Source of the DNA: Antrihabitans auranticaus
GTDB lineage: Bacteria; Actinomycetota; Actinomycetes; Mycobacteriales; Mycobacteriaceae
DNA: 64,000 nucleotides
Reading direction: 5' to 3'
Assembly: GCF_016481275.1 (NCBI RefSeq)
Contig: NZ_JAEMNW010000001.1
Coordinates: 1,417,531 to 1,481,530, forward strand
This document shows, piece by piece, positions 8,464-17,681 of the stretch. The position numbers and the translations under genes are program-made. Under the pieces are notes generated by a model. The model saw only the letters and a list, made by a program, of their open reading frames with translations, did not search any database and had not been told where the DNA came from. Every line of letters starts with the position of its first letter. Position 1 is the first letter of the stretch.

Positions 8464-9633
8464 GTGGCACTGACGCCGCCGTTCGGCAACTTCCAGCTCG
8501 AGATCTATCTCCGCGGCCTGCAGGGCGTTCTCCCGAAGATGCCGATGAACTTCGACGAACTCGAACGCCGAGCCACCGCGGCGCTGCCTCCCGAGTTGCT
8601 GTCCTACGTTGCCGGCGGCGCAGGCGACGAGTTCACCCAACGCAGCAACGTGACGGCATTCGAGAAGTGGGGACTGATCCCCCGCATGCTGCGGGCAACG
8701 AACGAGCGCGACCTTTCGATCGAACTGTTCGGCATGAAGTTACCGACGCCCGTCTTCATGAGCCCCATCGGAGTAATCGGTCCGTGTGCCCAGGACGGTC
8801 ACGGTGATATCGCCACCGCGCGTGCGGCCGCCCAGACCGGAGTCCCGATGGTGGGGTCCACCCTCATGGTCGACCCGCTGGAGACGGTTGCCGCGGAAAT
8901 GGGCGACACGCCCGGCTTCTTTCAGTTGTACACGCCGACCGACCGAGATATCGCCGCCAGCCTCGTCAGCCGTGCGGAGGCCGCAGGCTACAAGGGCATC
9001 GTCGTCACGCTCGACACGTGGGTCACAGGCTGGCGACCGCGCGATCTGAGCACGTCGAACTTCCCGCAACTGCGCGGGCAGTGTCTGGAAAACTACTTCA
9101 GCGATCCTGTGTTCCGGGCAGCGCTCGGCCACGCACCCGAAGAGAACATGCAAGCAGCGATCTTGAAATGGGTGCAGATCTTCGGCAACCCGCTCACCTG
9201 GGACGATCTCCCGTGGCTGCGCTCGCTCACGACGCTGCCGCTGATCCTCAAGGGGATCAGCAGCGGTGCAGACACCCGGCAGGCGAAGGACGCGGGAGTC
9301 GACGGCATCTACTGCTCCAACCATGGCGGCCGGCAGGCCAATGGCGGGCTGGCCTGCATCGACGCGCTGCCCGACGTCGTCGAAGCGGCAGACGAACTTC
9401 CGGTCCTTTTCGACTCCGGTATCCGGTCGGGCAGCGACATCGTCAAAGCATTGGCGCTCGGCGCAACAGCCGTCGGCATCGGCCGGCCTTACGCCTACGG
9501 CCTCGCCATCGGCGGTGTCGACGGAATCGTCCACGTGCTGCGTTCGCTGCTTGCCGAAGCTGACCTCCTTATGGCCATCGACGGCTACCCGACCATCGCA
9601 GAGCTACAGCCGACCGCGTTGCGTCGCAATTGA
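8464..9633 (+). CDS. FMN-dependent alpha-hydroxy-acid oxidase, lactate 2-monooxygenase-like
   Basis: A 389-aa TIM-barrel flavoprotein. It resembles Mycobacterium lactate 2-monooxygenase along its whole length: LPPELLSYVAGGAGDE with the active Tyr, GFFQLYTPTDRD, VTLDTWVTGWRPRDL, LILKGI with the FMN Lys, and the catalytic SNHGGRQANGG. That enzyme converts L-lactate and oxygen to acetate, CO2 and water; related oxidases release pyruvate and peroxide. The start is GTG at 8464 with only a weak ribosome-binding site. The alpha-hydroxy-acid substrate may differ from lactate. Confidence 0.88.
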   Translation: MALTPPFGNFQLEIYLRGLQGVLPKMPMNFDELERRATAALPPELLSYVAGGAGDEFTQRSNVTAFEKWGLIPRMLRATNERDLSIELFGMKLPTPVFMSPIGVIGPCAQDGHGDIATARAAAQTGVPMVGSTLMVDPLETVAAEMGDTPGFFQLYTPTDRDIAASLVSRAEAAGYKGIVVTLDTWVTGWRPRDLSTSNFPQLRGQCLENYFSDPVFRAALGHAPEENMQAAILKWVQIFGNPLTWDDLPWLRSLTTLPLILKGISSGADTRQAKDAGVDGIYCSNHGGRQANGGLACIDALPDVVEAADELPVLFDSGIRSGSDIVKALALGATAVGIGRPYAYGLAIGGVDGIVHVLRSLLAEADLLMAIDGYPTIAELQPTALRRN

Positions 9634-9671
9634 TCTCGTGAGGTGAGCGGAAGATCTCGACCTCCCGATGT

Positions 9672-9752
9672 TCAGAGCTGAATGTACTGCGGCCAATGGC
9701 CGTTCTGGATGTAGTAGATCAATGCACTGATCGGGTCGAGGGTGAGTCCCAT
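9672..9752 (-). CDS. Possible 26-aa microprotein
   Basis: A very short frame, MGLTLDPISALIYYIQNGHW then PQYIQL, with AAGGA 8 bp before its ATG. It is amphipathic, rich in aromatic residues, and does not overlap another gene. No family is recognised. Good ribosome-binding-site spacing is the main support; chance occurrence remains possible. Confidence 0.4.
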   Translation of the reverse strand: MGLTLDPISALIYYIQNGHWPQYIQL

Positions 9753-9845
9753 GATGAATCCTTCTGTCGAGGCTGTTCACTTACCTCGTCAACCGTAAAA
9801 GTCCAGCTCAGACGGGGGAACGCCCCAAAGGAGTTGTTTGCCCAC

Positions 9846-9861
9846 ACCCCACGGGTGGGGT
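9846..9861. promoter_or_regulatory. GC-rich palindrome in the 9.65-9.98 kb gap
   Basis: ACCCCAC and GTGGGGT face each other across two G residues. It lies upstream of both the 26-aa frame (minus) and the DUF2500 gene (plus). G-tract palindromes of this look are used by CsoR/RcnR-type metal or sulfur sensors, but no such regulator gene is in the window. The rest of the 9634-9979 gap shows no other gene. Confidence 0.3.
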
Positions 9862-9979
9862 AAACCACGTCGAGGGGTGTAGACACAAATATTCGACCGG
9901 CAAGCCGATAACACTTCGCCGAGTCGCTGCTATTCCACAGACGCAAGTGCACCCCCACCCGGGACGCTAAGGAGTAGCT

Positions 9980-10318
9980 GTGGAAGACCTGGGTCTCGTT
10001 TTCTTCGTTCTCGTCGGCACTGCAGTAGCCGGCGTGTTCGCCTTCGTCATCATCGGCGGCGTCGTCCAGTGGCTGGACAACAACCAGCAGCCGGTGCTCA
10101 ACGAACGAGCCCGGGCAGTCACCAAGCGCACCGACACCTCGGGCCACTCCGATGGTCCAACGTCGACTACCTACTTCGTCACCTTCCAGATCGGCTCTGG
10201 TGAACGGCGCGAATTCCGCATCCGGGGAAAGGAATACGGGAAAATCGCTGAGGGAGACTCCGGCGAGCTCGTCTATCAGGGAACGCGCTACAAAGGTTTC
10301 CAACGTACCTTCGGCTGA
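9980..10318 (+). CDS. DUF2500-like membrane-anchored protein
   Basis: A 112-aa protein with one N-terminal transmembrane helix (about residues 5-30) and a cytosolic or extracellular beta-rich domain containing TYFVTFQIGSGERREFRI and GDSGELVYQGTRYKGFQR, typical of DUF2500. Function is unknown. The GTG start has AAGGAG 6 bp upstream. Confidence 0.78.
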   Translation: MEDLGLVFFVLVGTAVAGVFAFVIIGGVVQWLDNNQQPVLNERARAVTKRTDTSGHSDGPTSTTYFVTFQIGSGERREFRIRGKEYGKIAEGDSGELVYQGTRYKGFQRTFG

Positions 10319-10374
10319 TTCCGCACTACTGACCCGAACGCGTGCGCCAAACCGGCCGTTGTAGCGTCCGATTC

Positions 10375-11379
10375 ATGAGCACACACGAGCGGGAGATCGC
10401 TACCCCGGTCACCCTGGCTCGGCCGGATGGCCGCCTTGACCGCAATGCGGTCGGCTGGTCGCGGCGACCTATGCACGACACTGCCCTGCCCGGCCGCTGG
10501 GGACGTCGAAAGCGTTGGGAATACTGGTGTTTCACCACAAACACCCACCTCGTTGCGGTAACCGTCAGCAGCCTGGACTACGTGGCGCTCACCGGCGTCT
10601 ATTTCTTGGAGTACGGCGGCGCGGAATTGGAGAAGGTAAGCGTCGCGCCGCTGAGCCGGGGCGTCGCGCTGCCCGACTCGCTCGACGGGGGGCGAATCGA
10701 TGTCACCGCAGGCAAGGTGCGGGTATCGATCATTCCGGCGGCCCGCGGCACTCGGGTGCTCGCGTCCTGCCTGACTGCGCACGGGTACCTCGAGGCAGAC
10801 CTCTTCTCCGCGCGCCCCGCAGGCCACGAAAGTATGAACGTCGTCATCCCCTGGGACGACCACCATTATCAGTACACGTCCAAGCAGGTCGCACGGCCGG
10901 CCGAGGGCGTGGTGTCTGTCGGCTGCCGCACCTTCGGTTTCGACGACGGGTGGTCTGTGCTGGACCATGGCCGTGGCCGCTGGCCCTACGACACACTGTG
11001 GAACTGGGGTGCTGCGTCGGGCCGTGCGGGCGACCGCACCGTCGGTATCCAACTGGGCGGCAAGTGGACCGAGGGCACCGGGCTCACCGAGAACGCTCTC
11101 GTTGTCGACGGCCGCGTTACCAAGATCGGTTCTGAACTGAACTGGACCTACGACACCAGAGATCTCACCAAACCGTGGCGGATAGCCGCCCCAGATGCCG
11201 TCGACCTGACGTTCATGCCGTTTCACGAGCGGCACGTGCGAGCGAACGCACTGGTGCTGTCGAACGACACGCGCCAGGTGTTCGGCCACTATTCAGGCTT
11301 GATCTATCCCGACGGGGAGCCACCTCTCGCCGTAGACAGTCTGCTCGGCTGGGCCGAGCAGGTGCATATGCGCTGGTAG
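10375..11379 (+). CDS. DUF2804 family protein
   Basis: A 334-aa protein of the DUF2804 family, with tryptophan-rich segments such as WGRRKRWEYWCF, NVVIPWDDHHYQY, GRGRWPYDTLWNWGAASG and FGHYSGLI. The family is related to lipocalin-like hydroxyneurosporene-synthase-type folds, and its role is unknown. A longer frame begins at 10342, but MSTHERE at 10375 gives the family N-terminus. It starts 56 bp after the DUF2500 stop, so the two may be co-transcribed. Confidence 0.82.
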   Translation: MSTHEREIATPVTLARPDGRLDRNAVGWSRRPMHDTALPGRWGRRKRWEYWCFTTNTHLVAVTVSSLDYVALTGVYFLEYGGAELEKVSVAPLSRGVALPDSLDGGRIDVTAGKVRVSIIPAARGTRVLASCLTAHGYLEADLFSARPAGHESMNVVIPWDDHHYQYTSKQVARPAEGVVSVGCRTFGFDDGWSVLDHGRGRWPYDTLWNWGAASGRAGDRTVGIQLGGKWTEGTGLTENALVVDGRVTKIGSELNWTYDTRDLTKPWRIAAPDAVDLTFMPFHERHVRANALVLSNDTRQVFGHYSGLIYPDGEPPLAVDSLLGWAEQVHMRW

Positions 11380-11562
11380 TCGTTTCAGTGCTTTGCATCG
11401 ACAACCTCTGCAGGAAGCTCTGCATACGAGCGCACTGCTCGTTCGAACTCGTCAAACAGGCGATGCAACTCGAGGCTGTACCGACGTAGATAAGACCATT
11501 CTTCGTTCGTCGATTTGGTAGGAGGGGTTCCAGACCTCGCCAACGAGCGGAAGGATGACGTC

Positions 11563-12276
11563 ATGCACTATCTAGCGCTGCTGTTCGGACAGGAAGGCGG
11601 CCCCGAGCCAGAACCTGGGTCCCCTGAGTTCGACGCCGAGCTCGAAAAGTATGCCGCATTCGAGGCGGCGGCCGGCAAAGCGATCGCAGGCGGCGCCGCT
11701 CTGTACCCGTCGGATACGGCTGTGAACATCACACACAGCGGTGGAAACCCAATCGTCACCGATGGCCCGTTCACCGAGCAGGCAGAAGTCGTCGGCGGGT
11801 TCACGGTGTTCGAGACCGAGAACCTGGACGACTGCCTGCAGCTCGTGCAGAAGATTCCAGCCGCAGCGGACGGCTACGTCGAAGTCTGGCCGATGGCGGA
11901 ATACATGCAGGCCGAAGGGGCGCAGTCCGATTGGTGGCTCGCGTTGCTGCTCGAGCCGCCCGGTGACATCGTTGCGCCCGGCACGCCCGAGTGGGACGCC
12001 GGTGCAGCCGAGCATGTCCGGTTCGGGGAGAAGGTCGGCGACGTCATTCGCGGCGGCGGTTCTCTTCACCTGCCCGACTCGGTGACCACCGTCCGAGTGC
12101 ACGACGGACAGGTACTTCTCACCGACGGGCCGTTCACCGAGTCTGCGGAGGTCGCGAACGGTCTCTACATGTTTGCCGCGCCGGATCGCGAGGCAGCAAC
12201 CGCGATTGCGGTGCAGATCCCGCTCGGGGACAAAGGTCGGGTGGAATTGCGGCAGATCGTCGATCTGGGCGAATGA
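11563..12276 (+). CDS. Tandem YCII/DGPF-domain protein
   Basis: A 237-aa protein made of two ferredoxin-like YCII (DGPF) repeats. The signatures are TDGPFTEQAEVVGGF near residue 66 and TDGPFTESAEVANGL near residue 188. DGPF proteins accompany ECF42-group sigma factors, which is exactly the case here: the sigma gene starts inside this stop codon (ATGA). The start at MHYLALL follows GGAAGGA. Role is presumed in sensing or partnering with the sigma factor; no enzymatic activity is established. Confidence 0.88.
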   Translation: MHYLALLFGQEGGPEPEPGSPEFDAELEKYAAFEAAAGKAIAGGAALYPSDTAVNITHSGGNPIVTDGPFTEQAEVVGGFTVFETENLDDCLQLVQKIPAAADGYVEVWPMAEYMQAEGAQSDWWLALLLEPPGDIVAPGTPEWDAGAAEHVRFGEKVGDVIRGGGSLHLPDSVTTVRVHDGQVLLTDGPFTESAEVANGLYMFAAPDREAATAIAVQIPLGDKGRVELRQIVDLGE

Positions 12277-13505
12277 AAGTGCCGGGCCCGGCCGAGGTCG
12301 ACGCCGTCTATCGCGCCGAGTTCGGTCGGGCTCTGGCCACTGTCGCGCGAATAGTCGGCGACGTCGGCGCCGCCGAGGACGCCGTCCAGGAAGCATTCGC
12401 CGATGCGCTGCGCACCTGGCCGGAAAGGGGCATGCCGTCGAATCCCGGCGCATGGATCACCACCGCAGCCCGGAACCGCGTGCTCGATCGCATCCGACGC
12501 GAATCAGCCAGGACCGCAAAGGAATCGGATGCCATGCTATTGGCGCCACCGATCGAGGGGCCTGACGTGTCACCGGTACCGGACGACCAGCTACGGATGA
12601 TATTCACCTGCTGCCATCCTGCCCTGTCGCCCGAATCCCAGGTGGCGCTCACACTGCGTCTCGTTTGCGGCTTGCGGACGTCGGAGATCGCGCGAGCGTT
12701 CCTGCAGCCTGAACACACTGTGGCGCAACGATTGACACGCGCAAAGTCGAAGATCCGGCACGCCAACATCCCGCTGCGCGTACCACCGGCACACCTTCTG
12801 CCGGAGCGCACGACCAGTGTGCTCTCATGCATCTACCTCGTCTTCACGGAAGGTTATTTCGCAACGTCGGGGCCGTCGGCCGTGCGAGACGAACTGTGCG
12901 ACGAAGCCCTCCGGCTCGGCAAGTTGGTGTGCTCGCTCTTGCCGAACGAATCCGAGGCTAGAGCGCTCCTTGCGTTGATGCTGCTCAACGACAGCCGCAG
13001 ATCGCAACGCAGTGTCGACGGTGCGCTCGTCCCACTCGAGGAGCAGGACCGGACGAAATGGAACCGGGCTGCCATCCGAGCGGGGCTGAGCTGCCTGGTG
13101 TCGGCTGCCACCGACGGCCGCGGCCCGTATCTTGCGCAGGCGAGGATTGCGGGCGCACACGCGATTGCCCCGAGTTGGGCCGAAACCGACTGGCAGGCCG
13201 TCGTTTCCGGATACGACGAGCTGGTCAACTACTCGACATCACCCGTGATTCTGGTCAATCGCGCAGTGGCGGTGGCATTTCGGGACGGCTTCGACGACGG
13301 GTTGGCCGCCCTGGACGAGGTCGCCGACCATCCCCGACTGACAGGCTCGCACTTCGTCGTCGCCGCAAGGGCCGACCTGCTGCGTCGGGCAGGGCGGTTG
13401 GCCGAGGCCGCTCCCTTCTACAGAGCCGCCATCGACACGGCTAGCAACGACCAGGTACGCCTGTTCCTGGAGCGCAGGCTCGACGAGATTGCGGCGGCAG
13501 ACTGA
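12273..13505 (+). CDS. ECF RNA polymerase sigma factor, ECF42 type with C-terminal extension
   Basis: A 410-aa sigma factor. Region 2 is near the N-terminus (VGDVGAAEDAVQEAFADAL, then NPGAWITTAARNRVLDRIRR) and region 4 around residues 120-175 (LTLRLVCGLRTSEIARAFL, then TVAQRLTRAKSKI). A long helical TPR-like C-terminal part of more than 200 residues follows (YLVFTEGYF; LEEQDRTKW). This build is diagnostic of ECF42. There is no anti-sigma gene nearby; control is thought to involve the C-terminal extension and DGPF partners, one of which is encoded immediately upstream with a 4-bp overlap. Confidence 0.92.
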   Translation: MKVPGPAEVDAVYRAEFGRALATVARIVGDVGAAEDAVQEAFADALRTWPERGMPSNPGAWITTAARNRVLDRIRRESARTAKESDAMLLAPPIEGPDVSPVPDDQLRMIFTCCHPALSPESQVALTLRLVCGLRTSEIARAFLQPEHTVAQRLTRAKSKIRHANIPLRVPPAHLLPERTTSVLSCIYLVFTEGYFATSGPSAVRDELCDEALRLGKLVCSLLPNESEARALLALMLLNDSRRSQRSVDGALVPLEEQDRTKWNRAAIRAGLSCLVSAATDGRGPYLAQARIAGAHAIAPSWAETDWQAVVSGYDELVNYSTSPVILVNRAVAVAFRDGFDDGLAALDEVADHPRLTGSHFVVAARADLLRRAGRLAEAAPFYRAAIDTASNDQVRLFLERRLDEIAAAD

Positions 13506-13542
13506 GGTAGGTCGCCGTCGCAATTCACAGGCCGCTAGCTTT

Positions 13543-13566
13543 TTAATCTATATTCCAATATATTAA
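13543..13566. promoter_or_regulatory. AT-rich palindrome upstream of SDR
   Basis: TATATT (13549-13554) and AATATA (13557-13562) are separated by CC, and the outer TTAAT and TTAA extend the symmetry. It lies 35 bp before the SDR start and stands out against the GC-rich surroundings. A promoter -10 region and TetR- or MarR-type operator are possible readings. Confidence 0.45.
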
Positions 13567-13600
13567 CACCGGACGACCACCTTCGATGGAGTAGGTAGGA

Positions 13601-14458
13601 ATGAACGAAACACAACTGGCGAAACGGATTCAAGGTCGCGTGGTGGCAATCACCGGTGCCGCGCGAGGTATCGGTCTCGCGACCGCGGCGGCCCTGCACC
13701 GGCGCGGCGCCAACGTTGTGATCGGCGACATCGACGAATCCGCCGTACTCCACGCAGCCGCAACTCTCGGGCCCGATGTCGAGGCTGTGCGACTCGACAT
13801 CACCGACGAGCAGTCTTTTGCGGCCTTCCTTGCACGTGCAGAAGAGCGGTTCGGGCCGCTAGATGTGCTCATCAACAACGCCGGCATCATGCCGATCGGA
13901 CCGTTCCTCGATGAAAGCACTGCCCTATCGAAGCGCGTGCTCGACATCAACGTTGCCGGCCCGATGATCGGTATGCGTGCAGCGCTGCCGGGCATGATCG
14001 CCCGCGGCCAGGGGCACGTCGTGAACGTCGCATCGATCGCCGGTACCGCACCGGTACCCGGCGGGCTCAGCTACGCCGCGAGCAAGGCAGCCGTCATCTC
14101 GATGACCGAGTCGGCACGGGTCGAGTTCGCCAAGTCCGGCGTGTCCTTCACGTGCGTGATGCCATCGTTCACGAACACCGAACTGATCGCCGGAACGGTC
14201 GGCACCAAGTTCGTTCCCACCCTGGAACCGGAGGACGTTGCCGAGGCCATAGTCCGCGGCATCGTGTCTCGCACGCCGGACATGTACCTACCCGCAATCC
14301 TGGGCCCGATCGTGCGCACTCAGCCACTGATCGGCCGCAGGTTGCGAGATTGGATGAATCACCTGCTCGGCGCAGACACGGCATTCCTGAGTTTCGACCG
14401 GTCCGCGCGCAGTGGTTACGACGAGCGGATCACCAGCGCATCAGCGCGTTCGCATTAG
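13601..14458 (+). CDS. Short-chain dehydrogenase/reductase
   Basis: A 285-aa classical SDR. Cofactor motif TGAARGIG near residue 19, NNAG near residue 90, catalytic Ser in NVASIAG and YAASK as the Tyr-Lys pair. The C-terminal 40 residues extend beyond the core fold (LIGRRLRDWMNHLLGADTAF), as in actinobacterial SDRs linked to lipid or steroid metabolism. The ATG is preceded by GTAGGTAGG-type sequence. Substrate not known. Confidence 0.88.
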   Translation: MNETQLAKRIQGRVVAITGAARGIGLATAAALHRRGANVVIGDIDESAVLHAAATLGPDVEAVRLDITDEQSFAAFLARAEERFGPLDVLINNAGIMPIGPFLDESTALSKRVLDINVAGPMIGMRAALPGMIARGQGHVVNVASIAGTAPVPGGLSYAASKAAVISMTESARVEFAKSGVSFTCVMPSFTNTELIAGTVGTKFVPTLEPEDVAEAIVRGIVSRTPDMYLPAILGPIVRTQPLIGRRLRDWMNHLLGADTAFLSFDRSARSGYDERITSASARSH

Positions 14459-14506
14459 TGTGCTGACCTGCACGCACGCTCGCGGAGGACGTGGTACAAC
14501 CGAGCG

Positions 14507-15562
14507 GTGACACTCGGCGACCAGATCGAAATCGACGCCAGAACACGCCTGATCGTGGGCCAGGAGCTCGACATGGCCGCCCGCCAACCGGACGTGTGCA
14601 ACGTGATCGTCCACCGGACGGGCGAGCTCCTCGTCATCGTCGACAGCGGCGTGACGTCGCCAGTTCGGGATGCGATCCGATCAGCGGCAGACGACCTCGC
14701 GCCATGGTCGCGGATCCTACTTCTCACGACCCACGGCCATCCCGACCACGTGGGCAACAACGACATCGTCAAAGAGCTTGGTGCACAACTGGATCCGTCG
14801 AGTATCCGGCATTATGTCAGCGCGCACGACGTGGCGCAGTACCACGATCACGGACTCTCCTACTGGACAACGAGCCTCGGTCGCGTATCCGGTTTGGTGC
14901 CAGGATTCGAAGACCCTGCGACCGCCGCACACCGGCTGCTGGACCTGTTCCAGCCCATGGTTCCGATAACGGACATCACCCGCACATTCGAGGAACTACC
15001 TCTGGAACACCTGACAATCGGTTCGCAACACATGTCGGGTTGGTCGTTCGGCGACGGTGCCGTCCAAGTCCTGCGTACGCGCGGTCATTGCGCCGGCCAA
15101 CTGGTAGTCCATCTGCGCGATGCGCGCTTGCTCCACCTCTCGGACGAGCCGAACGGACCGTGCGGCGCCATGCACGACGCCAACCAGCTGAACATCTTCG
15201 CGGCAGTCGCACAGGCACTGACGTTGGTCGAGACCGGTGCCGTCGACAAAGTCACCGAGGGCCACGCATTCGAAGTGTTCGACCGGCCTGCGGCGACAGA
15301 ACGGCTCACAAGACTGCTCGAGCATGCCGCCGCGCTCGACGGCGCCGCACAGGATTTGCTCACAACCGATGTCGACGACCTGCCCGCGTTCGTGCAAGCG
15401 TTCATTGCGCGTTCGCAGGAAATCGGGGTTTCCGGTGCAAACCCGAATCCCATGTTCTTCACCATGATGGCAATCTCCAAGCTACGGGAGCTGGGCCTCG
15501 TCGAAAAAGGTATAGGCGCGCGACAGACATGGAGCCGTCCCGCCCTCGATGACTCTCTCTGA
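14507..15562 (+). CDS. Metallo-beta-lactamase-fold hydrolase
   Basis: A 351-aa MBL-fold protein. The zinc motif THGHPDHVGNND is near residue 84, RGHCAGQLVVHL supplies the next His, HLSDEPNG the bridging Asp and VTEGHAFEV a late His. The family covers thioesterase-, sulfatase- and lactonase-like hydrolases. The start is GTG at 14507. It follows the SDR gene on the same strand after 48 bp and may be co-transcribed. Substrate unknown. Confidence 0.83.
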   Translation: MTLGDQIEIDARTRLIVGQELDMAARQPDVCNVIVHRTGELLVIVDSGVTSPVRDAIRSAADDLAPWSRILLLTTHGHPDHVGNNDIVKELGAQLDPSSIRHYVSAHDVAQYHDHGLSYWTTSLGRVSGLVPGFEDPATAAHRLLDLFQPMVPITDITRTFEELPLEHLTIGSQHMSGWSFGDGAVQVLRTRGHCAGQLVVHLRDARLLHLSDEPNGPCGAMHDANQLNIFAAVAQALTLVETGAVDKVTEGHAFEVFDRPAATERLTRLLEHAAALDGAAQDLLTTDVDDLPAFVQAFIARSQEIGVSGANPNPMFFTMMAISKLRELGLVEKGIGARQTWSRPALDDSL

Positions 15563-15585
15563 ATATGCTCGAGCGCCGTCTGAGG

Positions 15586-16377
15586 CTACGGCCGATGCGG
15601 GTTCGCACCGCCATCGACGACGATGCGCTGCCCGGTGAGATACGCGGCCTGCTGTGAGGTGAGAAAGGCCACTACGTCGGCAATCTCTTCGGGCCTGCAG
15701 ACATGTCCGTAGGGATAGTCGGCGTCGAGATCAGCCGCGCGCTTGCTGGCACCGCCGGTGAGCGCATTGGTCAACCGATCCCCCATGTCTGTCGAAACTA
15801 GGCCGGGTGCAACGATATTGACGTGGATTCCATGCCGAACCTCTTCCTTGGCGAGGGTGTAGGCGAGGGCTTCCAAGGCTGCTTTCGCCATGCTGTACGG
15901 AGCGCCGTGCGACGCGAGCGAATGCGCGGCGACGCTGCTGATCATGATGATGTCGCCACGCGGGCAGTCCCGCATGCCCGGCAGGACCGCCTTGGTCAAC
16001 TGGTGCGGTCCGACCGCTTGGATCCCGAGCAGCCGTACGACCTCGTCGGCGTCGGTATCACTGACAAGCTTTCCGCGACTGGCGATTCCGGCGTTGTGGA
16101 CGAGAATGCTGATCGGTCCGAGCGCACCGGTTGTTGCATCGACCAACGCTTGATGGCCAGCGACATCGTCGATGCGTGCCTGGATCGGGATCGCTGTGCC
16201 CCCGTGCGCCCGGATTTCTTCGACGGTCGCAGTCGCCGAGGCCTCGTCGCGCGCCCAGTTGACCGCGACGGCGGCACCGCGGGCGGCCAGACCGAGGCTT
16301 ATGGCGCGGCCGATTCCGCGACCACCTCCGGTGACGAGGGCGGTCCGGCCTGCGAGTGGTCGATCGGCGATCGTCAC
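15586..16377 (-). CDS. Short-chain dehydrogenase/reductase (FabG-like)
   Basis: A 263-aa SDR with [12 protein letters not shown] in place of the usual [12 protein letters not shown] (Ser) and YSMAK (Tyr-Lys), ending in the FabG-like [10 protein letters not shown] placed the start at the GTG at 16377, because AAGGAG lies 6 bp upstream; an ATG 15 codons further out has no such site. It is the last gene of a minus-strand operon behind the DHFR-like gene. Confidence 0.87.
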   Translation of the reverse strand: MTIADRPLAGRTALVTGGGRGIGRAISLGLAARGAAVAVNWARDEASATATVEEIRAHGGTAIPIQARIDDVAGHQALVDATTGALGPISILVHNAGIASRGKLVSDTDADEVVRLLGIQAVGPHQLTKAVLPGMRDCPRGDIIMISSVAAHSLASHGAPYSMAKAALEALAYTLAKEEVRHGIHVNIVAPGLVSTDMGDRLTNALTGGASKRAADLDADYPYGHVCRPEEIADVVAFLTSQQAAYLTGQRIVVDGGANPHRP

Positions 16378-16425
16378 TGAGTTCTCCTTCGGTGGAATGT
16401 CAGTCGACCGAAGGTAGCGCACCCG

Positions 16426-17058
16426 CTATGTGACGTGCTTCAGGTCGGCCGTCGCGGTTCCGTACTGCGGACGCCCGTTGGGCCGGTACACCTGAATCGT
16501 CACGCCGCCAGGTGTAGTGCTCGATGCGATCAGTTCGAGAGCGATGTCCGGGCCTGCGTCGGGGAACAGCCGCGTGCCCTGGCCGATGACTACCGGGCAG
16601 ATGAGCAGGTTGATCTCGTCGACCAATTCGTTGTCGAGCAGCCACCTGACAAACGCGCCGCTGCCGTGCACCTGCAGCTCGCCGCCGGCCTTGGCCTTGA
16701 GTTCGCGGACCGCCGCAGCAACGTCTCCCGAGAGCACGGTCGTGTCAGCCCATTGCGGATCGGTGAGCGTCGTCGACGCAACGTACTTCGGTCGTGAGTT
16801 CAGAGCCTTTGCAACGGGATTCATGCCTGGATCTTCCACCTGCCCCCAGGAGCCCGCGAAGATGTCGTATGTCCGCCGGCCGAAGAGGAACGCATCTGCG
16901 CGCTCGTAGACCTCATTGAGAAAGGTCATCGCGCCAGTGTCGAAGAGTGGCTCGATCCAGCCGCCTCGCTCGAATCCGCCGCTGCGGTCCTCGTCCGGTG
17001 CGCCGAGACCCTGCATGACTCCGTCGACCGTGACCATGATGGTGGCAGTCAATTTCAT
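16426..17058 (-). CDS. Dihydrofolate reductase family protein (RibD C-terminal domain)
   Basis: A 210-aa protein of the RibD_C/YwjB-like group: it begins TATIMVTVDGVMQG, has FLFGRRTYDIFAGSW, LQVHGSGAFVRWLL and CPVVIGQGTRLFPD. These domains bind NADPH and reduce pterin- or riboflavin-like substrates, but most stand-alone members are uncharacterised. It sits 20 bp after the ABM gene and 48 bp before the SDR start, all on the minus strand. Confidence 0.88.
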   Translation of the reverse strand: MKLTATIMVTVDGVMQGLGAPDEDRSGGFERGGWIEPLFDTGAMTFLNEVYERADAFLFGRRTYDIFAGSWGQVEDPGMNPVAKALNSRPKYVASTTLTDPQWADTTVLSGDVAAAVRELKAKAGGELQVHGSGAFVRWLLDNELVDEINLLICPVVIGQGTRLFPDAGPDIALELIASSTTPGGVTIQVYRPNGRPQYGTATADLKHVT

Positions 17059-17077
17059 TGTCAGTCTTCCTTTCTCG

Positions 17078-17395
17078 TCAGTTATTGGCTTTCCCGAACG
17101 CCGGCCGCTCGGCGGCGACGTCGTATTCCAACACGGACGCCGAAAGCATCTTGGGGAGTTTCACATTGCCGGTGCCGCCCCTGCGCCGAAACGTATCCAG
17201 CGCCTTCTGGGATTCCCAGCGCTCGAAGATGTTGACACGGCCAGGGTCGATCAAGTCGGCGGCAATCGAGACGTCGAGGCACCCAGCGGCAGGGCGGGCC
17301 TTCTCGACGATTCGCAGAGAACCTGCGAGGTATGCCTCGCGCTGATCCGGTTCGACCATGACGTGCCCCGCGACGATGACCATAGTGCTGCTCAT
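17078..17395 (-). CDS. Antibiotic biosynthesis monooxygenase (ABM) domain protein
   Basis: A 105-aa ferredoxin-like ABM protein: VIVAGHVMVEPDQREAYL at the start and NIFERWESQKALDTFR in the middle. The family includes small cofactor-free monooxygenases (YgiN, LsrG types), but many members lack known activity. The start ATG has GGAGG 6 bp upstream; the longer frame beginning at 17437 is not needed. First gene of the ABM-DHFR-SDR operon. Confidence 0.85.
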   Translation of the reverse strand: MSSTMVIVAGHVMVEPDQREAYLAGSLRIVEKARPAAGCLDVSIAADLIDPGRVNIFERWESQKALDTFRRRGGTGNVKLPKMLSASVLEYDVAAERPAFGKANN

Positions 17396-17417
17396 GTCTT
17401 CACCTCCAGTCGAGTTA

Positions 17418-17458
17418 CTTGTTTCAGACAAGCACACTTGCTTTGATGTATCAAGTGT
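17418..17458. promoter_or_regulatory. Operator candidates before the ABM operon
   Basis: Two inverted repeats share the same core. The first is CTTGT and ACAAG around a 5-bp spacer (17418-17432). The second is ACACTTG and CAAGTGT around an 11-bp spacer (17434-17458). They lie 23-63 bp upstream of the ABM start. No regulator gene is adjacent. From 17459 to 17681 nothing else is recognised. Confidence 0.45.
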
Positions 17459-17681
17459 CTGCGCGACAAGACCCTGAGAGGACTTTCTGCGTCAGTTGAC
17501 CAAATGATGGTGGTTCGCCAGAACCGATCGGATACTCGGTATATGCACGCGATCGAATAAACCCAAGCGGCGGTTGATATTTGATCGACAACGAGGCGCC
17601 GGGAACGGTGTCCACAAATCCAATTCCAGCTATCCCGACCTTGCGCTGCCCATGCGCGGCGCGCCCACGATAGGAGAAGTC

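Noticed and set aside
10288-11289. 333-codon antisense frame over the DUF2804 gene
   Set aside because: The plus-strand protein has family motifs and proper start context; the antisense frame has none.
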